7,927 nt of DNA from CAZJPS01 sp964548055 (lineage in GTDB: Bacteria; Patescibacteriota; Gracilibacteria; Peribacterales; Peribacteraceae): assembly GCA_964548055.1 (NCBI GenBank), contig CAZJPS010000057.1:1-7927 (forward strand). Reading direction: 5' to 3'. Position 1 is the first letter of the stretch. Each line of letters begins with the position of its first letter. The translations under genes were made by a program, and so were the position numbers. Shown here in pieces: positions 1 through 5,362 of the stretch. The notes under the pieces were generated by a model. That model searched no databases. It worked only from the letters and a program-made list of their open reading frames with translations, and was not told where the DNA came from.

Positions 1-14
1 TTATAAAAAAATAA

Positions 15-190
15 AAATACGCCCAACGACCGTCGAGCAGAGACGCTTGTCCCTGGTTGCCCAGGTGGGTGGCCGCAACCCGGCACCACGGTGCCGAATG
101 AGTAAGCCTCCCGAAGCGAATTTTAGAGAAGAAACGTAGCTGCCCTAACGCGCCGTCGAGACTGAGGGGAAAATACTCCGGGATTTTTTG
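15..190 (+). ncRNA. Putative structured non-coding RNA, family not recognised
   Basis: A GC-rich block sits in AT-rich surroundings and has no convincing reading frame. Several local stems can be drawn: 31-34 with 42-45 (CGTC/GACG), CCTGG/CCAGG around a TTGC loop near 53-66, a longer alternative GGTTGC/GCAACC, and a strong six-pair hairpin near 80-95 (CGGCAC/GTGCCG, loop CACG). Plus strand is my guess. TATAAA at 2-7 could be a -10 box, giving a start near 14-20, and the 3' side has a GGGG/CTCC hairpin (166-169 with 176-179), GGGA and then six T (184-189). TCCCG at 109-113 could also pair with CGGGA at 179-183 just before those T residues. That gives an RNA of about 170 nt. The minus strand also ends in a T-rich run (positions 20 to 1), so orientation is open. 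I tested tmRNA, 6S, SRP, RNase P and T-box signatures by eye and none fitted. Confidence 0.4.
21..160. repeat. Imperfect direct repeat pair inside the RNA-like block
   Basis: Two copies of a GCCC-AACG-CCGTCGAG word lie at 21-37 and 142-160. They are the same except for one inserted T after GCCC and CG in place of A in the middle. Copies this similar, about 120 bp apart and on the same strand, could be duplicated helix strands of one RNA or short flanks of an inserted segment. The sequence alone does not decide between these. Confidence 0.5.
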
Positions 191-226
191 AGTGTCTAGT
201 TATTGAGAGAGAATTTGAAAAGAATA

Positions 227-337
227 AAGAGATTGAAGAGAGTGAAGGGAATAAAGGGATAACGTCAAAAATCATGAACTTGAATTTTTGTCACTTCCCT
301 TCAATCCCTTTCTTCTCTTTATCCCCTTCAATCTCTT
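227..337. repeat. Long imperfect inverted repeat (purine arm / pyrimidine arm)
   Basis: The arms are 227-260 and 304-337, 34 nt each. They align without gaps and 28 of 34 positions are complementary; the outer 12 (AAGAGATTGAAG / CTTCAATCTCTT) are perfect. Most mismatches are A/G transitions. A further inner stem joins 266-272 to 284-290. The left arm is nearly all purine, the right arm nearly all pyrimidine. The right arm overlaps the pgeF stop codon (336-338), so a pgeF transcript would end in a long hairpin. There is no T tract directly after it, so it is not a standard intrinsic terminator, but it could protect the 3' end or stop read-through. Positions 191-226 hold nothing I can name. Confidence 0.65.
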
Positions 338-1010
338 ATCGTAGAGCAACAGTCATCATATTCGTGTGCCCCTGTTTCACTTCTTCTCTGTGTCCTCCGC
401 GATACGTCCAATATTTCTCTGGATTGCATTTTGTACAGTCGGGATGACGCTCAACGTTTTCTTTTTTGAGTCCTAATTCGAATAATTGATGATCTGCCAA
501 ACCTTGTAGATCTGCATTTTTTCCGTGTAGTAAATTTATAGGAAGTCCCGGCAATTCATTTTTGGGATCACTAAATTCAGAGCAATTCTTGCAAAGAGAT
601 GGACCCGCAAAGACGAATGTATCTTTCGCATCAATATCAAACTCTTTTTTGAGGAGTTCGAAAAATGATGGAATGGTGCCAGCAATAAGCCCTTTCCATC
701 CTACGTGCATGATTCCTGCGATGTTCTTTTTTGGTGCGTACACGACGAAATTTTGACAATCGGCCCATCTGATACAGAGAAGCAGATTTTTTTTGTCGGT
801 GATCATTCCATCTGCTTCGTCAGAGCGATTGCGCTCCTCACGAACAATGATTACGCGATTGCCGTGTACTTGGTGAAGTCCTGCTGTTTTAGAAAGATTG
901 AAGGCTTCTCCTGCCTGTGTATCACTTTGAATATCATCTTCTTTTGTGAACATGGCGACTGTTAGGTTCTTTGTGAGTGGTTCTAGAATGTGAAAAGGAT
1001 TGCGAACCAT
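336..1010 (-). CDS. pgeF: PgeF/YfiH family protein (Cu-oxidase_4, LACC1-like), short form
   Basis: A 224-residue cytoplasmic enzyme of the YfiH/LACC1 family. Members have been described as peptidoglycan editing factor (removing misplaced L-Ser from wall precursors) and as zinc-dependent purine nucleoside phosphorylase/adenosine deaminase. Visible family motifs are LHQVHG (45-50), WADC (82-85), HVGWKG (102-107), GPS (136-138), CT (192-193) and a degraded SYRR-like WTYRGG (201-206). The likely zinc ligands His49, Cys85 and His102 are present. It is somewhat shorter than usual (about 240-260). Only about 24 residues separate the early FTK strand (21-23) from LHQVHG, so the typical GGVS...NL loop is mostly missing. 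The start is 11 bp after nnrD, with no Shine-Dalgarno sequence; Met20 is an alternative start. It is probably co-transcribed with nnrD. Family assignment is firm; the physiological substrate is not. Confidence 0.9.
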   Translation of the reverse strand: MVRNPFHILEPLTKNLTVAMFTKEDDIQSDTQAGEAFNLSKTAGLHQVHGNRVIIVREERNRSDEADGMITDKKNLLLCIRWADCQNFVVYAPKKNIAGIMHVGWKGLIAGTIPSFFELLKKEFDIDAKDTFVFAGPSLCKNCSEFSDPKNELPGLPINLLHGKNADLQGLADHQLFELGLKKENVERHPDCTKCNPEKYWTYRGGHREEVKQGHTNMMTVALR

Positions 1011-1021
1011 ATGACAGAGCT

Positions 1022-1813
1022 TTATTGCGGCAGTGCGTGTAATACTTTTGGAATCATTTCAATGAGCCTGCGTGTTCCGTACGCATAGCCGTAATCACGC
1101 TGTAGTATGTCTGCACTGCGCTTGATGACAATACTTGCTGTTGCACAGGCATCGGCTGCTGAAACACCTTGTGAGCGTAATCCTGCAATGACTCCCGCCA
1201 AAGTATCACCGGTTCCTCCTACCGTAAGACCAGCATTTCCACCTGCTATTTCCCGAATTGTTCCGTCGGGCAATGCAATGCGATCAATCCGACCTTTCAG
1301 ATGAATGATGATCCCATATTTTTTTGCCGTCTCCCCAATATTTTCAGGTTCTACGCGCATTCGTTCTAGTTCCCCCAAGTGTGGCGTTAGAATGACAGAT
1401 TTCTTTTGTACGGCATCGAGGGTCCAGGGTTGTAGTGCGGAAGCATCTAACACAAGCGGGCATGGAGTGCTTTCAATTAATTGATGAATGCAAAGCTGCG
1501 TTGCCGGAGAACGATCTAATCCAGGTCCAATCACTGCAATATCCACTGTTGCAAGCATTTCAAGTAAAGCAGAGATGTCGTGTTCTAAAAATTCATTTCC
1601 TCGAAAAGGGTGTATTTGAAAATTCAGTGACATCTCTTTCGCAATTTCCCAGTGGCAACGAGGAAGTGAGACATATACCAGATCACATCCGCTTGCTTCG
1701 GCTCCCAGTGCAGAAAAGAGAGGAGCTCCATGCATGGAAAGAGATCCGCCAATAACCGCTACTTTTCCATTTTCGCCCTTATGAGATTCGATAGGTCGAT
1801 CCATAGTTCGCAT
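1022..1813 (-). CDS. nnrD: ADP-dependent NAD(P)HX dehydratase (YjeF C-terminal / carbohydrate kinase fold)
   Basis: A 263-residue ribokinase-fold enzyme that dehydrates S-NAD(P)HX, the hydrated damaged form of NAD(P)H, using ADP (or ATP). Family motifs appear in order: HKGENGKVAVIGGS (11-24), GPGLD (96-100), LDASAL (122-127, normally LDADAL), TPHLGE (143-148), HLKG (171-174) and GGTGD (199-203) with the catalytic Asp203. It is a stand-alone dehydratase, like B. subtilis YxkO: the NnrE epimerase domain often fused at the N terminus is absent and is not encoded elsewhere in this window. The first ATG (1811-1813) shares the CATG tetramer with a possible ATG of the divergent gene; Met4 (ATG at 1802-1804) is an equally good start, and neither has a Shine-Dalgarno sequence. 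It leads a two-gene operon with pgeF, 11 bp downstream. Confidence 0.93.
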   Translation of the reverse strand: MRTMDRPIESHKGENGKVAVIGGSLSMHGAPLFSALGAEASGCDLVYVSLPRCHWEIAKEMSLNFQIHPFRGNEFLEHDISALLEMLATVDIAVIGPGLDRSPATQLCIHQLIESTPCPLVLDASALQPWTLDAVQKKSVILTPHLGELERMRVEPENIGETAKKYGIIIHLKGRIDRIALPDGTIREIAGGNAGLTVGGTGDTLAGVIAGLRSQGVSAADACATASIVIKRSADILQRDYGYAYGTRRLIEMIPKVLHALPQ

Positions 1814-1842
1814 GATAGCTGTACGTACTTCTTTGTTGGGAG

Positions 1843-1871
1843 TTTATACAGAAGGAAGTAGTACCTGCTAC
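1843..1871 (-). promoter_or_regulatory. Possible promoter for nnrD-pgeF
   Basis: On the minus strand TATAAA (1848 to 1843) has GTAGCA (1871 to 1866) 17 nt upstream. The -10 is a good match and the -35 matches TTGACA at three of six positions. A start near 1836 would leave a leader of about 23 nt before the nnrD ATG. It lies in the only spacer between the divergent genes. No equally good promoter was found for the plus-strand gene. Confidence 0.3.
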
Positions 1872-1883
1872 GATACAGCAATC

Positions 1884-2864
1884 ATGGTAGAACTGAGTAT
1901 CTACATTGTCCTCTTTATTCTTGCATCTGGTCTTTTGTCGCTTACGGATGCGGCTCTTTTGAGTATTTCGTATGCGGAAGTGGAGGAGATGCACACACAG
2001 GGAAAAATCGGTTCTGCAGCGCTTCGCAGGGTGTATAGGCGTCTTACGCGTGCGGTGGTGGTGATTGTTATCATTACAAACACCATTAACGTGCTCGGGC
2101 CGATTCTTGTAGGTCAGCGTGCGGTGCAACTGTACGGAAGTGATGTGATTGGAATTATTACTGCCATACTTACAGCATCTACCATCCTTTTTTCTGAGAT
2201 CATTCCAAAAGCGCTTGGGAGCCACTATGCACCGATCATTAGCCGTATAATTGCCCCCATTATTCTTGTACTTACCATCATTCTTTATCCGCTTGCAGTT
2301 GTACTGGAGAACCTTGTGAATCTTTTCAAAATGGGAAAGCGCGCAATAGGCACAGAGGAGCAAATACGTGCACTTGCACGAAGAGGCGGCGCCGCGGGGC
2401 ACATTCAACAAGCTGAGGGAGAGCTTATACATCGCGTGTTTATTTTGAATGATAAGCGAGCACGAGATTTAATGACCCCCCGTAAGCGCGTTGCCGCTAT
2501 TCCAGATACGGCAACTATACGGCAGGCAGTTGGTGAAATTGCCAAGTATCCGCATTCACGATATCCAGTGTACGAAAAATCGCTCGATCATACACTTGGA
2601 GTAGTTCTGAGCCGAGATTTGTATGAGGCAGTTGGAAAAGGACAAGAAAAAGAATCGATCCTCACCGTGATGCGTCCGGTGTTGTTTGTTCCGGCTTCCA
2701 TGCGCTCCGATGCCCTGTTGTTACTGTTTCGTCAGCACCATATGCACCTGGCTGTTGTACTTGATGGGGCAAAAGTAATTGGAATCGTTTCTTTGGAGGA
2801 CGTATTGGAAGAATTAGTGGGAGAAATTGAAGACGAGAGAGATGCAGGGAAGATCCTCTCATAG
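1884..2864 (+). CDS. CNNM/DUF21 membrane protein with CBS pair (CorC/HlyC-type, lacks C-terminal CorC domain)
   Basis: A membrane protein of the CNNM family, whose characterised members act in Mg2+/Co2+ export or resistance. From the start at 1884 it has 326 residues. The DUF21 core holds helices at about 4-26, 56-80, 88-110 and 116-145, with the family signatures GLLSLTDAALLS (16-27) and FSEIIPK (103-109). A linker with EEQIRALARRG leads to MTPR (197-200) and two CBS domains (about 200-250 and 265-315), which in relatives bind adenine nucleotides and gate transport. The protein stops at the usual end of CBS2 (LEDVLEELVGEIEDE) and lacks the CorC_HlyC domain common in about 420-residue homologues. 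An in-frame ATG at 1812 would add 24 residues not expected for the family and would overlap nnrD, so I prefer 1884, although neither start has a Shine-Dalgarno sequence. Specific ion not known. Confidence 0.87.
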   Translation: MVELSIYIVLFILASGLLSLTDAALLSISYAEVEEMHTQGKIGSAALRRVYRRLTRAVVVIVIITNTINVLGPILVGQRAVQLYGSDVIGIITAILTASTILFSEIIPKALGSHYAPIISRIIAPIILVLTIILYPLAVVLENLVNLFKMGKRAIGTEEQIRALARRGGAAGHIQQAEGELIHRVFILNDKRARDLMTPRKRVAAIPDTATIRQAVGEIAKYPHSRYPVYEKSLDHTLGVVLSRDLYEAVGKGQEKESILTVMRPVLFVPASMRSDALLLLFRQHHMHLAVVLDGAKVIGIVSLEDVLEELVGEIEDERDAGKILS

Positions 2865-2909
2865 TTGATGTCAGAGTTCTGGTTCTTGGGGAAATTTCAA
2901 ACGATGAAG

Positions 2910-2983
2910 TTTCAAGTTTCAAGAAAATTGTAAATATTAATTTATAAAAATATCTTTTCCTTCTGTTTTCTTGAATCTTGAAA
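2910..2983. repeat. Inverted repeat between convergent genes
   Basis: The arms 2910-2927 and 2966-2983 are complementary at 17 of 18 positions and enclose an AT-rich 38-nt loop, which holds its own small TAAAT/ATTTA stem. The left arm contains two head-to-tail TTCAAG words. The right arm ends one base before the glycosyltransferase stop codon (2985-2987). Lying between genes that read toward each other, it could end or protect both transcripts. The long loop and absence of an adjacent T run make a classical intrinsic terminator doubtful. Confidence 0.65.
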
Positions 2984-2984
2984 A

Positions 2985-4091
2985 TTAAGAATTGATGTTT
3001 TTCTCAAGAGTTTTTTCTACCGTCTCTTTCATCTTCTCCTTAAATATTTCCAACGAAAATTTTTCGGCGTGTTTTCGAATATATTCTGGATCAAAGGATA
3101 ATGTTTCAAATTTTTGGAGTGCTTCACATAATGAATCTGTGTTTTGATCTTTAAAGAATAATCCAGTTTTTTCTTCGAGAACGGTATCAAGTGCTCCTCC
3201 TTTGCCAAGGGCAATAACGGGTGTTCCGCATGCCTGTGCTTCTAGCGGGACAATACCCGCGTCTTCATACGGCGGAAATAAAAATGCTTTTGCATGTGCG
3301 TACACATGAGGCAAATCATTGTCTGCTATGTAGCCAAGAAATTGAATGGTTGGTCCTGCAAGAGATCGCAGCCTTTGTTCTTCTTGTCCTTTTCCTGCAA
3401 TCATGAGCGGAAGACGCAGCTTGTTCGCAGTTTCAATTAACAGATCAAATTTCTTATAGGGTACCAATCTTCCTACTGCCAAATATGCTCTGCGCTTGTG
3501 CGCAGGAACTAGAGGAGTTGCGAAAAATCGATCGTCTACAGGTGGAGGAATAACCACTGATTCACGACCGTAAATTTCTCGGATGCGACGCTGTGTTTCT
3601 GTTGAATTCGCAATGAATATATCAACCCTTTTACTTGTGGAAATATCCCACCTCCGAAGCCTCCGCAGTTGTGCGCGTATGACGCGTTGCAAAAAACGAG
3701 GGATTCTAAAATCACGCAAATATTCTTCCTCCATTTCCCATGCATAACGCATGGGCGTGTGGCAGTAACAGATATGAACTGCATGCGGTGGTGGCACAAT
3801 TCCTTTTGCAACCGCATGCGAGGAGCTCAGGATGACATCAAAGGCATCAAGATCGAGCGTTTCTAGCGCTCCGGGCATGAGAGGCAGGAGTATTTGATGA
3901 TGTCCTATAGCTGAATATATTTTTTGGAGCCATGTTGGGCGGATGTTACTTTTGCTTAAAGGTCCGAGAGATTCTTTATGAGTGACCGTTGTAAACAATG
4001 CGCTTTCTGGCCATATCTCGCGGAAGGCGGCGATGGTGTGTTCAGCACCCCCATACGTGACAAGCCAATCTGCAATGATTGCGATATGCAT
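2985..4091 (-). CDS. GT4-family glycosyltransferase (GT-B fold)
   Basis: A 368-residue retaining glycosyltransferase that probably moves a nucleotide-activated sugar (often mannose in relatives) onto a lipid- or glycan-linked acceptor for surface polysaccharide. N-terminal domain: MHIAIIADWL (1-10), glycine-rich YGGAEH (13-18), CYCHTPMRYAW (108-118) and IANST (160-164). C-terminal donor-binding domain: LAVGRLVPYKKFD (204-216), AGKGQ (232-236) and the EX7E motif EDAGIVPLE (276-284), followed by ACGTPVIA. Length is normal. The frame stays open upstream to an ATG at 4149-4151, but those extra 20 residues do not fit; family members begin with MKIAII-like strand 1, so 4091 is chosen. No Shine-Dalgarno sequence precedes it. 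It is a single gene, divergent from ftsQ. Acceptor and sugar cannot be read from sequence. Confidence 0.92.
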   Translation of the reverse strand: MHIAIIADWLVTYGGAEHTIAAFREIWPESALFTTVTHKESLGPLSKSNIRPTWLQKIYSAIGHHQILLPLMPGALETLDLDAFDVILSSSHAVAKGIVPPPHAVHICYCHTPMRYAWEMEEEYLRDFRIPRFLQRVIRAQLRRLRRWDISTSKRVDIFIANSTETQRRIREIYGRESVVIPPPVDDRFFATPLVPAHKRRAYLAVGRLVPYKKFDLLIETANKLRLPLMIAGKGQEEQRLRSLAGPTIQFLGYIADNDLPHVYAHAKAFLFPPYEDAGIVPLEAQACGTPVIALGKGGALDTVLEEKTGLFFKDQNTDSLCEALQKFETLSFDPEYIRKHAEKFSLEIFKEKMKETVEKTLEKNINS

Positions 4092-4100
4092 CAGGAAACG

Positions 4101-4106
4101 AGTATA
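4101..4106 (-). promoter_or_regulatory. Candidate -10 box, possible leaderless start of the glycosyltransferase
   Basis: Minus strand TATACT matches TATAAT at five of six positions and ends 9 nt before the glycosyltransferase ATG. Transcription starting at the usual distance would leave about 3 nt of leader, an essentially leaderless mRNA, in keeping with the missing Shine-Dalgarno sequence. The matching -35 (TCTTCT at 17 nt) is poor. Confidence 0.35.
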
Positions 4107-4166
4107 GGAAATTTTTCTACAAAAGAAGAGGGCCTTTAGAGTACCACTCATAAGTAGCTAGCGGTG

Positions 4167-4215
4167 TAGAGCGAAGAGATGGCTAATCGCTTACGGCTCA
4201 TTGCTCATCGCTCTA
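4167..4215 (+). promoter_or_regulatory. Hairpin enclosing the first ftsQ start codon
   Basis: TAGAGC (4167-4172) pairs with GCTCTA (4210-4215). After a five-base bulge, GATG (4178-4181, including the ATG at 4179) pairs with CATC (4206-4209), and GC (4182-4183) with GC (4203-4204). In the mRNA this would bury the start codon. It could limit ftsQ translation, or it may be a short palindromic repeat, with true translation starting at Met13 (4215) or Met37 (4287). Confidence 0.4.
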
Positions 4216-5156
4216 TGATATCCACCGTGCCTTTTCGCTCTCGTCGTCCCATTCCTCGTAGGTATTCTCGTAAGGCGTCATCTACTATGGCGTCCTTCGC
4301 ACGGAAACGTCATGCTCGGACGGGTAGGAGTAAACCTCCGGTTTTTCGTAAATGGATGCGACGATTCCAGGCGAGTGTGCAGCGTACAACGCGTTTTATT
4401 ACACAGTGGTATCTTTTAATGATTGGTGTGGTGCTTGCATGTCTCCTGGGCGTATTTTTATTTTCTCCCCTATTTTCTGTTCGAGAAATCCGTTTGCAGC
4501 GGGGGCAGGGAAGAGTAAATACAGTGGATGTACAAAAATCTCTTTCAGATTTGTTTGGTAGGCATTTGCTTCTCCTCTCAACGCATGATGTATTAGAACG
4601 CGTGCGTACAGTGGTGCCAGATTTGGAAGGAGTGGAGCTTCGTAAGCACTATCCTTCTCGCATATTGGTGCACATAGAGCTCCAGCCGCTTGTTGCACGT
4701 TTGGTGTTTGATGAGCCGCCTGCCTCGGAGACAGCATCAGAATCAGGATCTACTTTGGAAGTTCTTCCGCATGAAGATGTACTGACATCTGGCGGTTTAT
4801 ATATGTCTACCATAAAAAGTAATACAGGTACTACGTTACCGAGTATCCGTATTACGGATTGGGCCGTACGGCCTGTACCAGGAACACAGTTGATATCCGA
4901 AGATATGATGAAAAGGATGAATGAAGTGGAACAAACGCTTGCAAAAGAATTTGCTCAAAAGGTAAAAGGACGTGTGGTGTTTATTCGTGCTCGTGAGTTT
5001 CATATACTCACAGGGAAAATAGAGTTGTGGTTTGATATGCAAAGTTCCCTCAAAGATCAATTTGATAGATATAGAACATATTTAAAAGCGGTAGGTTTGA
5101 ATGGGGCAGCGCAGTATGTGGATTTGAGATTGCAAGGAAGAGTGGTGTATCGGTGA
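4179..5156 (+). CDS. ftsQ: Cell division protein FtsQ/DivIB family (POTRA domain)
   Basis: A 325-residue bitopic inner-membrane protein. FtsQ bridges early and late divisome proteins, binding FtsB/FtsL outside the membrane. Order: cytoplasmic tail (1-77), one membrane helix (about 78-96), then a POTRA domain (about 99-172) starting FSPLFSVREIRL and ending with the typical YPSRILVHIELQPLVARL. A low-complexity Ser/Glu-rich segment (about 179-195) and a beta-rich C-terminal domain follow, closing with YVDLRLQGRVVYR, a normal FtsQ ending. The tail is extreme: 22 Arg/Lys and no Asp/Glu in the first 80 residues. The start is uncertain: 4179 lies inside a hairpin, and 4215 and 4287 are in-frame alternatives. 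No mur, ftsA or ftsZ gene adjoins it. A terminator follows 34 bp downstream, so it is probably transcribed alone. Confidence 0.88.
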   Translation: MANRLRLIAHRSMISTVPFRSRRPIPRRYSRKASSTMASFARKRHARTGRSKPPVFRKWMRRFQASVQRTTRFITQWYLLMIGVVLACLLGVFLFSPLFSVREIRLQRGQGRVNTVDVQKSLSDLFGRHLLLLSTHDVLERVRTVVPDLEGVELRKHYPSRILVHIELQPLVARLVFDEPPASETASESGSTLEVLPHEDVLTSGGLYMSTIKSNTGTTLPSIRITDWAVRPVPGTQLISEDMMKRMNEVEQTLAKEFAQKVKGRVVFIRAREFHILTGKIELWFDMQSSLKDQFDRYRTYLKAVGLNGAAQYVDLRLQGRVVYR

Positions 5157-5190
5157 TTTTCAAAAGAATTTCAAGTCCAACATCCAATAT

Positions 5191-5216
5191 ATCACAAGAA
5201 TATGTGTGATTTTTTT
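5191..5216 (+). terminator. Intrinsic terminator after ftsQ
   Basis: ATCACA (5191-5196) pairs with TGTGAT (5205-5210) around an 8-nt loop and runs straight into seven T (5210-5216). It lies 34 bp after the ftsQ stop and separates ftsQ from the carboxypeptidase gene. Confidence 0.7.
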
Positions 5217-5291
5217 GTTGCTCAGAGCATATTTTTCTCATCACGTGCACTGTTTGTGTTGGAAATTTGTCCCGCGCCATTCATTGACAAA

Positions 5292-5320
5292 TTGGTATCA
5301 ACCTTGCAGAAAAGTAATCT
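5292..5320 (+). promoter_or_regulatory. Candidate promoter of the carboxypeptidase-M23 operon
   Basis: TTGGTA (5292-5297), a 17-nt spacer and TAATCT (5315-5320) resemble a sigma-70 promoter. It sits between the ftsQ terminator and the next gene and would give a leader of about 35 nt. A perfect TTGACA at 5284-5289 lies just upstream but has no -10 at a suitable distance. Confidence 0.45.
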
Positions 5321-5362
5321 GAATACTTCCCTGAGACTGCGTCACTCTCTACACTCTGGGTA

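Noticed and set aside
60..95. T-box antiterminator-like GGGTGG...GC motif
   Set aside because: No specifier loop, no T-box consensus and no synthetase or amino acid gene downstream on that strand.
110..150. tmRNA tag-like stretch (GCG AAT TTT AGA GAA GAA, then GTAGCTGCC and TAA)
   Set aside because: The Ala-start part and the Val-Ala-Ala end are in different frames, a TAG interrupts, and there is no tRNA-like 5'/3' half or CCA end nearby.
705..965. Plus-strand open frame inside pgeF
   Set aside because: Antisense to conserved YfiH motifs; no family resemblance.
1779..2432. 217-codon minus-strand open frame
   Set aside because: It lies antisense to the well-supported CNNM gene, has a Cys/Arg/Asn-rich composition of no known family, and overlaps nnrD.
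5154..5222. Possible TGA read-through (code 25) extending ftsQ
   Set aside because: The protein already ends with a normal FtsQ C terminus and an intrinsic terminator follows within 40 bp.
5050..5280. Minus-strand frame covering the ftsQ-dacA spacer
   Set aside because: It crosses the ftsQ 3' end and a clear terminator, and no protein family is recognisable.
5284..5289. Consensus TTGACA as -35 box
   Set aside because: No acceptable -10 at 16-18 nt; TTGGTA with TAATCT at 17 nt fits better.
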